Positions 51,075 to 60,042 of a DNA stretch of 64,000 nt are shown piece by piece (within the stretch, counting starts at the first letter, position 1; every line of letters begins with the position of its first letter). Source of the stretch: Bacteroidota bacterium (GTDB lineage Bacteria > Bacteroidota > Bacteroidia > Chitinophagales > BACL12); assembly GCA_016706255.1 (NCBI GenBank), contig JADJJZ010000003.1, forward strand, positions 523,501-587,500, in the 5' to 3' direction. Under the pieces are notes generated by a model that saw only the letters and a program-made list of their open reading frames with translations, did not search any database and was not told the origin of the DNA. The position numbers were made by a program, and so were the translations under genes.

Positions 51075-52563
51075 ATGTATAAATTATTATTTCTGAGCAT
51101 TGCAGCTTTGTTGGGCTGCAATGCTTTTACACAATCATATAGTAATAATTGGGTTTTTGGTGATAGTGCGGGATTAAATTTCTCCACTGCGATACCTATG
51201 TCATTTGCTTCAAATATATTGTCCTATGAAGCTTGCGCATCAATTTCCGATTTTAGCGGCAATTTACTTTTTTATACTAATGGAGAAAAAGTTTGGGATA
51301 AGAATAATAATGTTATGCCCAATGGCGATTCTCTTAATATTGGTGGTTTTAACCCTGGTTATCCGTCAAGTACTACTCAAGGTGTCACAATTTTGCCAAT
51401 GCCAGGTGCGGAAAATATTTTTTATATTTTTCAATTGCAAAGTAAATCAGATCCTCCAAATTACGGTTTAGAATATAGTAAGGTTGATATGACAATGAAT
51501 GATGGTTTTGGAGATGTTGTTGAAAAAAATATTGATGTTTTTACAGGTTATTTAAATGAAAAAATGCAAGCTGTGAAACACGCAAACGGCAGAGATTGGT
51601 GGTTAACAACAATGCAACTAAGCACAAATGATACTACCTTATGTTTAGCAACGTTTTTAATTACAGCAGATACGATTGAAGGCCCTTTTATTCAATGTTT
51701 TACAGAATTGCCTGACGTAGGTTCTACAAATGTTGGGGCTACAGGTCAAATGAAGTTTTCTTATCAAGGAAATAAGTTATTATTTACAAGAGGAATTATG
51801 TTTCTCGTTTTTGATTTTGATCGTTGTTCCGGTGAATTTTCAAATTTGATGGAAATAATGCATAATGACAAAGGTTTGTATGGCTGCGAATTTTCTAAAG
51901 ACGCACGAATTGTATATTTTACGGAATATGCTAATATCGAAGGTGGTAACAGAATTATTCAATATTGTATTTCCTGTGGGGTTCCAGTTGAAGAAACAAA
52001 ACAAATTATCTATGAAGGCATGGAATTGGATCATGCAATTGGTCAACTGCAACTTGGATTAGATGGTAAAATATATGCCCTACATATAAATACAATTACG
52101 CCGATCATGAACAAACCTACTTTAATACAAGGTTAAGTGTAATAAATAATCCAAACACAACTGGCCTAAGTTGCAATTTTGACACACTTAGTATTATTTT
52201 AAATTATGGAAGATGCACGTATACCCTCCCTAACATGCCCAACTACAACCTCGGCCCCCTCGCAGGCAGTGAGTGTGATACATTACAGATTGCGGTAAAT
52301 AATATTTTACCAAAGGCAGCATTTTTAATTTACCCCAACCCGGCAAGTGACAATATTTATTTTAAATTTTCAGATAATAATTTGTCACCTATTAATATTA
52401 ATAATATCACCATAAATGATGCAACAGGTCGGATAGTAAAATAATTTCTAAATTGGAAGACAATTCAATTTATGTGGGCGATTTACAGGCTGGATTATAT
52501 ATTGTCCATATTTCGACTACAAATAATAAATCTTTTTTAAGTAAGTTAATTATAGAAAAATAA
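51075..52563 (+). pseudogene. T9SS-secreted WD40-like protein, broken by two frameshifts
   Basis: The main frame (51075-52136) has a signal peptide (cleavage near TQS) and a beta-propeller-like body (WVFGDSAGLNFS, LLFYTNGEKVWDKNNNVMPNGD, ATGQMKFSYQGNKLLFT, GQLQLGLDGKIYALH). From about 52110 the coding sense continues in a second frame (RLSVINNPNTTGLSCNFDTL, PLAGSECDTL) to a stop at 52444. After 52440 a third frame completes the T9SS tail (KLEDNSIYVGDLQAGLYI, ending LIIEK). At the second break one extra A in a four-A run restores the frame. Either a true pseudogene or two indel errors. The intact protein would be about 490 residues. Confidence 0.85.
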
Positions 52564-52592
52564 TATTGTAGACTGCAATTTAAGATAAAGGT

Positions 52593-53471
52593 TTATAGGG
52601 TTATTAATCCATACTCTTTCATCATTAAAACTTTAAACCCTTCCCAGCCTTCTCCCTTATCAAGTAATATTTTTGCCTGCAATTCAATTTCATTCCAGTT
52701 CATGTGATGTCGCATGGCATGAGCAATTGATTCAACTTCTGCTTTATCAGGATGTTTTGCAAATACACCTAACTGCCCTAAATTATTGCCGGTTAATACG
52801 GAAGAATTTCTGATATATTCCGGTAATTTATCAATGCCAAGCGCAGAGCCGTCTTTAGGCTGAGGTAAAACAAATATCGATTCAGGAATAACCCTGCAAT
52901 AATATTCACCACCCATACGCGCTACTAAATCCATTTTATAAGGGTCAGGTCTGCCATTTTCGTCTAATATTGATTCATCAATATGCATCAACACAATTTC
53001 GCAAATAATAATGTTACCTGCTCCACCATTAGTGCCGGTATGAATAATATCCCGCACTTTACATTCCATTTGCACAATACTTTCTTTTACACGAAATGGT
53101 TTTACCATTTCAGATGCAATAGGCGTAAAGCCTGCTTTTTCAAATTCATTTACACCCTTTGGATAAGCTGAACTGGCTAAACTCATTTGTTGCACAATCG
53201 GGTAGTTTACAATATTAATTACTACCTCTTTAATTGCTTCTGCATTATCTAATGTATGTTTGGTGGTATTATCTCTGCCACTTCTGGCCGGTGAAAAAAT
53301 TACCATCGGCGGATTGCTGCCAATGGCATTAAAAAAACTAAATGGCGCTAAATTCATATTTCCCTCAGCATCAATAGTACTCGCAAAAGCAATTGGTCGT
53401 GGTGAAATACTGCCTAACATGTATTGATGCATTTTAGGCATTGGCGTAAGCGCCGGGTCAATTTTCAACAT
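52593..53471 (-). CDS. Flavin reductase-like FMN-binding protein
   Basis: The 292-residue protein has the flavin-reductase (FMN-binding split-barrel) domain in its first 200 residues: YMLGSISPRPIAFASTIDAEGNMNLAPFSFFNAIGSNPPMVIFSP binds FMN. The C-terminal 90 residues are helical and specific to a subset of the family. It is encoded 8 bases downstream of fumarylacetoacetase on the same strand, so it may take part in aromatic (tyrosine/homogentisate) breakdown or detoxification. Such proteins supply reduced flavin or act as hydrolase-like enzymes. The exact reaction is not clear. Confidence 0.85.
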   Translation of the reverse strand: MLKIDPALTPMPKMHQYMLGSISPRPIAFASTIDAEGNMNLAPFSFFNAIGSNPPMVIFSPARSGRDNTTKHTLDNAEAIKEVVINIVNYPIVQQMSLASSAYPKGVNEFEKAGFTPIASEMVKPFRVKESIVQMECKVRDIIHTGTNGGAGNIIICEIVLMHIDESILDENGRPDPYKMDLVARMGGEYYCRVIPESIFVLPQPKDGSALGIDKLPEYIRNSSVLTGNNLGQLGVFAKHPDKAEVESIAHAMRHHMNWNEIELQAKILLDKGEGWEGFKVLMMKEYGLITL

Positions 53472-53479
53472 AATTTATT

Positions 53480-54754
53480 TTATTGTTTGAATGCGGGTAA
53501 TATTTTATTGCGTACTTCTCCAAAACCAATGCGTACATTATTTTTTTCGCACCAGGCTTTAATAAATACGGTATCATAATCGTTAATAAATTTACGTGCA
53601 CTGCCATCGCTCATGGTTAATGGATTTGCTCCGCGCCAGGTTAATTCCATCATACTGCCAAACGAATTTGGTTCATTACCGCTAATGGTTCCTGAAGCAT
53701 AAATATCTGCAGCACGCACATTACAACCATTAATTGTTTGATGCGCTAATTGTTGCGCCATATTCCAATACATATATTTATAATTGGAATCAGAAACTAA
53801 AGTTGGTTCAGCAAACTCCGGCTGAATATAAACCTGTAAATGAATATCAATATTTTTATCGCCGGTAAATTTTAAATAATCCAAAACTTCAGGTTCCTGT
53901 TTTTCACCCGGAATTCTGAATGGCTCTAATGCATCTAATGTTACTACCCACGGAGAAATTGAGGAAGCAAAGTTTTTAGATAAAAATGGACCAAGCGGAA
54001 CATATTCCCAACGTTGAATATCACGCGCACTCCAGTCGTTAAATATCACCATGCCAAAAATAAAATCATCAGCTTCCTCTGTCGTAATATTTAATCCCTG
54101 CATTTTGCCTTCATGCGTAATAAATGCCATCTCCAATTCAAAATCCAGTTGTTCCGTTGCTTTAAATTGTGGTGCATCGCCATCTTTATAAATAATTTGA
54201 CCCTTCGGTCTTCGTATCTCCGTTCCTGTTGCTACTATTGATGAACATCTTCCATGATAACCTATTGGCATATGTTTCCAATTTGGTAACAAAGGATTGT
54301 CGGGACGAAACATTTTTCCAATATTAGTGGCATGTTGTATACTGGAATAAAAATCGGTGTAATCGCCCGGTTCAATGGGCAATAACATTTGAACATCCTC
54401 CATCGGTAATAAATATTTACCGTAAACATGTTCTTTATTTTTTAAGGCAACAGTATCTTGTTGCAGCAATATAGAAATGGCATGACGTAATGCACGAATT
54501 TTATATTTGCCGGTTTTAATCAGTGCATTTAAGTTATTACTTCTAAATGCTTCATCTGGAATTAATAAAGCGCCAAAAAAGTCAGCCTGTTGCAAAGCAT
54601 ATAAATCAAGTACAAAATTTCCAATGGCCACCCCAACACGCGGATGCTGGTCGCCTTTTTGAAAAACGCCAAATGGCAGGTTTTGTATTGGGAAATCACT
54701 ACCGGCCTCCACCGGCACCCAGCTCGTTAATTTCGGGTCGTTTGCCTCAATCAT
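53480..54754 (-). CDS. fahA: Fumarylacetoacetase
   Basis: An ATG at 54754 (MIEANDPKLTSW) is the likely start; the frame extends to 54778. The protein, about 424 residues, cleaves fumarylacetoacetate to fumarate and acetoacetate, the last step of tyrosine/homogentisate catabolism. Metal and substrate segments are DFYSSIQHATNIG, PIGYHGRCSSIV, LDFELEMAFITHEG, FNDWSARDIQRWE and NGCNVRAADIYASGTISG. Homogentisate dioxygenase and other tyrosine-pathway genes are not in the window. Confidence 0.95.
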   Translation of the reverse strand: MIEANDPKLTSWVPVEAGSDFPIQNLPFGVFQKGDQHPRVGVAIGNFVLDLYALQQADFFGALLIPDEAFRSNNLNALIKTGKYKIRALRHAISILLQQDTVALKNKEHVYGKYLLPMEDVQMLLPIEPGDYTDFYSSIQHATNIGKMFRPDNPLLPNWKHMPIGYHGRCSSIVATGTEIRRPKGQIIYKDGDAPQFKATEQLDFELEMAFITHEGKMQGLNITTEEADDFIFGMVIFNDWSARDIQRWEYVPLGPFLSKNFASSISPWVVTLDALEPFRIPGEKQEPEVLDYLKFTGDKNIDIHLQVYIQPEFAEPTLVSDSNYKYMYWNMAQQLAHQTINGCNVRAADIYASGTISGNEPNSFGSMMELTWRGANPLTMSDGSARKFINDYDTVFIKAWCEKNNVRIGFGEVRNKILPAFKQ

Positions 54755-55000
54755 CGTGATAATATTAATTTTTTGCAAAAATACAACAACAGCACTGCAT
54801 CAAAGGTGATAAGGTTACCTAAAACACTAATTTTTAGGTGCATTTGTTCTTCAATTCCCAAAGACAAAAAGCATCTGCCCCTTTATCTTCCATATTCCTT
54901 AGCGACCCTTCGCGGCCTTCGTTCCTTCGTGGTAAAAAAACACATTTCAAGAAAACAAGCGGCATTTACTGGGTTATTATACTTTAATTTGCATCCCAAC

Positions 55001-56452
55001 CTATTTTATCTCGTATAAAACCCACCCTTCACTAAATATTTTCAACTCCCGCATGTTTCCCGTCTCTTTACATAAATTGAAGTTATGCATAGGTCGCAAT
55101 CCCGCAAATTGTTTACCGAATGCAGGTTCATTAAATAATACATAAACATTATGTAATTGAGCGGTGTCAATATCTACATTAAATAAATTCACCACATCAC
55201 TTTCAGGTAAATACGCTGAAACAGCACCATCAATACCCATGGTATAAATCGTTTTTTGGGGCAGATTTTTCAGGTGTTGTGTTATTTCCACTTCTGTTTT
55301 ATGCATGGTGTGGGTTGCACGAAAACCCATTGAAAAAAGTAAAATTTGCAGGCATGCAACCGGCATCGCCCAATAAAACAAATATTTCTTTCCTAACGCA
55401 CTGCGCTCCAGCCAATTGTTAAAAGGCAGAAAATATAAAAACAACACCAATGGGAATGCAAATAATAAATAGCGATTGTTCTGGTATGGATTACAGCCAA
55501 TAAACAACGAATACAAAACAAGCACAATTACAATCACCGCAAAATCGGCTGTTCTGTTTTCCTTTCTGCGTAATCCCCACAGCAAAATAATCCCACAAAA
55601 AATAAATGCAGGATGAAATAAATGATAAAATACAAATACAATGTTAGGAAATGGATATTGCTGCACACCATCCAAATTCATAAAATTGTTTTTAAATAAA
55701 TTTATAAGCCGGAACTGCTCAGCAAAAAAATGATACGATAAGTCTGCGCCTTCAGAATTGATATTCCAGAAAAAAATCCGTTGACGAATAAGATAATCCG
55801 GGACCGTTGTTACTAAAATAACGATTACAACACCAAATAATAATACGTATTTTTTTTCGCGGATAATCGTTTTTAAACATACCCACGCCGGCAACAATAA
55901 CAAAACAACTGCGGGATAACGGGTGGCTACTGCCAAGCCGGCAAATAACGCTGTAAGCCACAATGCAATTGGTTTCCGGTTGATTGAAAACCGCAAACTG
56001 AAATAATAAGTAGCCAGCCAAAAAGTAATACACAACATATCACTCATGGCAATTATACTAAACCGTAAAACATAAGGAGATAATACAAAAAACAGTAAAA
56101 TATAAAGTAATCGGTAACGGTTATCTGATGTGAGCAGCGTAATTATTTTTGATATCAATACAATCGCAAAAAATGTTGCTAAAATCGATACTAACTGCAT
56201 CACCAAAAAAGTATCGGGAATAAAAAAGTTGAACAATGAACAAACTACCGGATACATGATTGGATATACCGTGTAATCAGGTTGTGTTCCGGTTGAATAA
56301 AATAAATTCAGCGAGCGCGTTATATGCAGATATTCATAACTATCTTGTCCGTAAAAGCCATTAAATCCATAATAAACTATCAGTACCGTTTGTAATACTA
56401 ATGTTAAAATACAGGTAGTAAATAATGGATTTTTTTTAGCAAATGCAATCAC
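55001..56452 (-). CDS. GT39/ArnT-like membrane glycosyltransferase
   Basis: The 483-residue protein has about 11-12 transmembrane helices with a long extracytoplasmic segment. An acidic pair near the start (YGQDSYEYL, residues 33-41) is typical of GT-C glycosyltransferases that use polyprenyl-phosphate sugars. Residues MSDMLCITFWLATYYFSLR and TRYPAVVLLLLPAW fit the dolichyl-phosphate-mannose-protein mannosyltransferase group. It probably glycosylates lipids or proteins at the inner membrane. No close partner gene is present. Confidence 0.8.
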   Translation of the reverse strand: MIAFAKKNPLFTTCILTLVLQTVLIVYYGFNGFYGQDSYEYLHITRSLNLFYSTGTQPDYTVYPIMYPVVCSLFNFFIPDTFLVMQLVSILATFFAIVLISKIITLLTSDNRYRLLYILLFFVLSPYVLRFSIIAMSDMLCITFWLATYYFSLRFSINRKPIALWLTALFAGLAVATRYPAVVLLLLPAWVCLKTIIREKKYVLLFGVVIVILVTTVPDYLIRQRIFFWNINSEGADLSYHFFAEQFRLINLFKNNFMNLDGVQQYPFPNIVFVFYHLFHPAFIFCGIILLWGLRRKENRTADFAVIVIVLVLYSLFIGCNPYQNNRYLLFAFPLVLFLYFLPFNNWLERSALGKKYLFYWAMPVACLQILLFSMGFRATHTMHKTEVEITQHLKNLPQKTIYTMGIDGAVSAYLPESDVVNLFNVDIDTAQLHNVYVLFNEPAFGKQFAGLRPMHNFNLCKETGNMRELKIFSEGWVLYEIK

Positions 56453-56479
56453 GACTTTACCTTGAGCAGGTAAATATAC

Positions 56480-56836
56480 TTATAATCTTAAATCTTCATC
56501 GTCATCGTTCAGTTTTGCCGATTGCGCAAACTGTTTTTTAAGCTCTTCCTTTTTGTATTGCCGTTGCATAATAAGTTCAGCGAGAATTACCGGAGCCTCA
56601 TCAGGTAGGTGCTTACCGAGCAGTGTTTTTGCTTTTTCTTCATCCACATCTATACGATAAAGAATCCACACCAACTTTTCAAAATTATGATCTATCAGAA
56701 AAGTGATGATTTCAATAAGCGATTGCTTAAAAGCGGATTCAGTTTCCACTTCCATCATGCGATCGGTTACCTCAAGGTCACATATTTCGGCAATTTCCGA
56801 TAATGTGTTTTGCATCCAGTTTTCAGTTCTAATCAT
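56480..56836 (-). CDS. Conserved hypothetical soluble helical protein
   Basis: The 118-residue protein is acidic and helical: IAEICDLEVTDRMMEVETESAFKQSLIEIITFLIDHNFEKLVWILYRIDVDEEKAKTLL-type text with an acidic DDDEDLRL end. No motif for catalysis or binding. It lies 27 bases upstream of the GT39-like gene on the same strand. No function assigned. Confidence 0.65.
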   Translation of the reverse strand: MIRTENWMQNTLSEIAEICDLEVTDRMMEVETESAFKQSLIEIITFLIDHNFEKLVWILYRIDVDEEKAKTLLGKHLPDEAPVILAELIMQRQYKKEELKKQFAQSAKLNDDDEDLRL

Positions 56837-56871
56837 AGTGTTTGTTTCCCCGACTTATTCTTAGTTAAATA

Positions 56872-57681
56872 TCATGCCATTTTTTCCATAACACCCGTTC
56901 CAAATAGTGCAAAATCGTATTTTACAGGATCTTTTGCATCAAATTGTTTTAAATTTTCTGTTAATTCTAATGCAGACTGCCAATCTGTTTGCTTGCGTTG
57001 TAACAAATTTAGATTTCTTGCAATTCTGTCCACATGCACGTCCAGCGGGCATATCAACTGATGTGGCTGCAATTGCTTCCAGCATCCAAAATCTACACCT
57101 GTATTATCCTGACGCACCATCCAACGCAAAAACATATTCAGTCGTTTACAAGTGCTATTTGATGCAGGTGAAGGCACATGTTTGCGTGTTCGGCGCGGTG
57201 AATTTTCATCAAAAAAGAAATTATTGTGGAAATAAATGAGCATTTTTTCTACACTTGGCTCATTTTCATAACCGGGACATAAAAAAGCCGTTTCTAAACT
57301 CTGCGTGTGCGCATATACATGTTTGAAGAAATAAATGAAATACAGAGTATCCGTAAAATTAAACGTGCGGTGTTTAAAATCCGCAAATCGTTTTAAATCA
57401 GTTTCTTTATGATTCACTATAAAATCATAAGGCGCATTGTCCATTAACCGGAATAATTCAACCGATTTATTAATAATAGTCTTGCGCTGACCCCAGGCAA
57501 ACATAGCTGTCCAGAATCCGGTAATTTCGATATCCTGTAATTTAGTAAACCGATGTGGAATACAAATTGGATCGTTAGCAATAAAGTCGGTATGATTATA
57601 TAACGTTACCTTTTCATTCAGCAATTTTTCTAATTGCTTAAAATCTTTGCGGGAAAATTTAGTTTGGTTTGGTTGGGGCAT
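56872..57681 (-). CDS. TIGR02757 family (DUF2400) protein
   Basis: The 269-residue protein matches TIGR02757, a Bacteroidota-abundant family of unknown function related to helix-hairpin-helix DNA glycosylase-like folds. Segments are IPHRFTKLQDIEITGFWTAMFAWGQRKTII, CKRLNMFLRWMVRQDNTGVDFG, LICPLDVHVDRIARNLNLL and KYDFALFGTGV. The GVDFG and PLDVHVDRIAR segments recall HhH-GPD proteins, which suggests DNA-related work. It overlaps the PrsW gene by 23 bases. Confidence 0.85.
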   Translation of the reverse strand: MPQPNQTKFSRKDFKQLEKLLNEKVTLYNHTDFIANDPICIPHRFTKLQDIEITGFWTAMFAWGQRKTIINKSVELFRLMDNAPYDFIVNHKETDLKRFADFKHRTFNFTDTLYFIYFFKHVYAHTQSLETAFLCPGYENEPSVEKMLIYFHNNFFFDENSPRRTRKHVPSPASNSTCKRLNMFLRWMVRQDNTGVDFGCWKQLQPHQLICPLDVHVDRIARNLNLLQRKQTDWQSALELTENLKQFDAKDPVKYDFALFGTGVMEKMA

Positions 57682-58423
57682 CGAATCCTCCGTTCTCTGA
57701 AATTACTTCCTGTGTAACAGCAACTTGTTTTTGTTTAGCATGCGGATTGGCTTTGTGCAAACGAATTGAACGACGGCTAAACCAAATGCCAAATATTAAT
57801 GAAGCAACTGCGCCGAGATATAAACCCATCATATAATTCTGGAATAAAAAGAAATCATAAAAGCCATGTAATATCGTCGCCATTAAAAATCCGCGAAACA
57901 TCAAAGCCTTTTCATTTTTATGATTGAATTTGGCTAAACCAACGTAATATCCCATCACAGCAGCAAAAGTTGCATGCGCCGGAACAGCTGTCACAGCGCG
58001 AATACCGGCAGTAGCCCATGATGACCCTAATGCACCGCTGTCAAAAACATACATTAAGTTTTCAATTGTAGCGAAACCCATCCCAACCATCACTGCATAA
58101 ATAATGCCGTCGTAAGGTTCGTTAAAGGAAGGTTTTTTATAAGCGTAATATCTTAAAAATAAATATTTTGAAAATTCTTCACTGGCTGCAATAATCAGGA
58201 ATGTATAAATGGCAACAGAAATTAACGATGTCCCATTAGCACCCGGCACTACATTCGGTAAAATTGTTTCTAAAATAATTGCTGGTAACACACTAAAACA
58301 TCCTGCTAAAAAACATACTAATAAAACACCAAATGGCTCACGGTCATGTTTATCTTTTGAATAAAAATAAATAATAATTGCCAACGCCGGACCTAATGCT
58401 AATGCAAGTAATGCCAAATTCAT
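57659..58423 (-). CDS. PrsW-family intramembrane metalloprotease
   Basis: The 254-residue protein has about seven transmembrane helices. Its conserved segments are AASEEFSK (the EExxK zinc-binding motif), GFATIENL, PAHATFAAVMGYYVG and ILHGFYDF, matching the PrsW/CPBP-like family. Members of PrsW cut anti-sigma factors inside the membrane; the target here is unknown. The upstream ECF/membrane-protein module at 6.5-7.7 kb is a conceivable, unproven substrate pair. It overlaps the TIGR02757 gene. Confidence 0.85.
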   Translation of the reverse strand: MNLALLALALGPALAIIIYFYSKDKHDREPFGVLLVCFLAGCFSVLPAIILETILPNVVPGANGTSLISVAIYTFLIIAASEEFSKYLFLRYYAYKKPSFNEPYDGIIYAVMVGMGFATIENLMYVFDSGALGSSWATAGIRAVTAVPAHATFAAVMGYYVGLAKFNHKNEKALMFRGFLMATILHGFYDFFLFQNYMMGLYLGAVASLIFGIWFSRRSIRLHKANPHAKQKQVAVTQEVISENGGFDAPTKPN

Positions 58424-58456
58424 TTTATAGTGTTTTTCAAATTATTACAAATAGTA

Positions 58457-59596
58457 TTAACCAATTGCAGTCTGTAAATCAGTAATCAAATCCTCAACAT
58501 CTTCAACACCTACACTCAATCTGATTAACGAATCTACTAATCCATTTTTTAATCGTTCCTCTTTTGGAATAGACGCATGTGTCATACTTGCAGGGTGACC
58601 AATTAAACTTTCTACGCCGCCTAAACTTTCTGCCAGTGAAAATAAATGTGTAGCTGATAATATTCTCGTTGCTTCTGCAAAATCATCTCCTTTTAATGTA
58701 AATGATACCATTGCACCGAACATACGCATTTGTTTTTTGGCAATTTCATGATTTGGATGATCAGGAAATCCAGGCCAGTAAACCTTTTCAATTTTTGGAT
58801 GATTGCGTAAAAATTGAGCAATTGTTGCTGCATTTTCACAACTGCGTTGCACACGAAGATGTAATGTTTTTATACCACGTAAAATTAAAAAACAATCCTG
58901 CGGCCCCGGAACAGCACCTGTTGCATTTTGAATAAAATATAATTGATCGGCAAGTGCTTTATCTCTAACAATAACACAGCCATGTATAACATCACTGTGT
59001 CCGCCTAAATATTTTGTTGCAGAGTGAACAACAATATCTGCCCCTAAATCGAGGGGATTTTGCAAATAGGGTGAAGCAAAAGTATTATCTACACAAACTA
59101 AAACATTGTGTTTTTTAGCGATAGCACAAATAGCCTCAATATCAACAATACTCAACATAGGATTGGTTGGTGTTTCAATCCATATCAATTTAGTATTCGA
59201 ATTAATTAACGGCTCCAGGTTGCTCGGATTAGTTAAATCCGCAAAATGAAACTGCATACCAAAACGTGCATATACTTTGGTAAATGCGCGATAAGTACCA
59301 CCATATAAATCATTCATGGCAATTACTTCATCACCTTTACTCAGTAATTTAATAATCCCGTCGGTTGCAGCAAGCCCGCTCGAAAAACAAATTCCAAAAT
59401 TTCCGTTTTCCAGCGCCGCAAGATTTTTCTGCAACGCATCACGTGTAGGATTTTGTGTACGTGCATACTCATACCCCTTATGATCACCCGGCGCATTTTG
59501 CACATAAGTACTCGTTTGAAATATCGGCGTCATTATCGCCCCTGTACTAGGATCCGGCTCAATTCCGGCATGAATTACCTTGGTATTAAATTTCAT
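58457..59596 (-). CDS. metB: Cystathionine gamma-synthase/lyase-type PLP enzyme
   Basis: The 379-residue enzyme belongs to the Cys/Met metabolism PLP family. The PLP lysine is Lys195 in HSATKYLGGHSD; also seen are YEYARTQNPTRDALQ, FSSGLAATDGII and SLGGVESLIGHPASMTHASI. It either makes cystathionine from activated homoserine (MetB) or cleaves cystathionine (gamma-lyase); the two are hard to separate by sequence, so the symbol is tentative. No partner gene is adjacent. Confidence 0.85.
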   Translation of the reverse strand: MKFNTKVIHAGIEPDPSTGAIMTPIFQTSTYVQNAPGDHKGYEYARTQNPTRDALQKNLAALENGNFGICFSSGLAATDGIIKLLSKGDEVIAMNDLYGGTYRAFTKVYARFGMQFHFADLTNPSNLEPLINSNTKLIWIETPTNPMLSIVDIEAICAIAKKHNVLVCVDNTFASPYLQNPLDLGADIVVHSATKYLGGHSDVIHGCVIVRDKALADQLYFIQNATGAVPGPQDCFLILRGIKTLHLRVQRSCENAATIAQFLRNHPKIEKVYWPGFPDHPNHEIAKKQMRMFGAMVSFTLKGDDFAEATRILSATHLFSLAESLGGVESLIGHPASMTHASIPKEERLKNGLVDSLIRLSVGVEDVEDLITDLQTAIG

Positions 59597-59608
59597 TGAT
59601 TCTCGGTT

Positions 59609-59645
59609 TAATTAGCAAATTAGCTGATTAGCAAATTAGCTAATG
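59609..59645. repeat. ATTAGC-family repeat, copy at 59.6 kb
   Basis: Positions 59619-59645 carry the same 27-mer as the left arm near dnaJ (13541-13567). It sits between metB and the truncated four-helix-bundle gene. Confidence 0.8.
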
Positions 59646-59711
59646 GTGTAGCTGCGCTACCTTTTAGTAGCTGCGCTTTGATTATGTTAAAATAAAAATG
59701 AAAATATTGTT

Positions 59712-59936
59712 TTAATATAATTTTTTTGATGTCGAAATGATTTTATTAATTATTTTTTGAATTTCAGTTAGTTGATTTAACAATGATGTTGTTTCAGGAT
59801 AATGTTTTGAATGTTGAGCAAGTAAAAGCCAATATTCAGCCTCATCAGCTTCTTTGGCAGCAATTTTAAATTTATAAGTTGAGTTATCATTTATTTCCGC
59901 GCTTAAGCGTTTATCAAACGTATTAACACTTTCCAC
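59712..59936 (-). pseudogene. Truncated four-helix-bundle (S23-like) protein remnant
   Basis: The 74-codon frame begins at a GTG and corresponds to the C-terminal half of the four-helix-bundle family (TIGR02436/S23-type, about 120 residues): KFKIAAKEADEAEYWLLLAQHSKHY, then NQLTEIQKIINKIISTSKK. The N-terminal half, including the SIGANV-type segment, is missing. Outside the frame lie ATTAGC-family repeats on both sides (59619-59645 and 60011-60042) in opposite orientation, so the element may have been moved or is decaying. Confidence 0.6.
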
Positions 59937-60010
59937 AAAAATAAAATACGTTATTCCATTAATCTTACCTGTTCAAGTCCCTCAAATTCATTCATCACGC
60001 CCTTCTAAAT

Positions 60011-60042
60011 GCTAATCTGCTAATCAGCTAATTCGCTAATCA
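60011..60042. repeat. ATTAGC-family repeat, inverted copy
   Basis: Reverse-complement copy with a few mismatches to the 27-mer at 59619-59645. The last bases overlap the stop of DUF1015. Confidence 0.7.

Noticed and set aside
59960..60000. GTTCAAGTCCCTC, tRNA T-loop-like
   Set aside because: No acceptor stem, anticodon stem or variable loop can be built around it.
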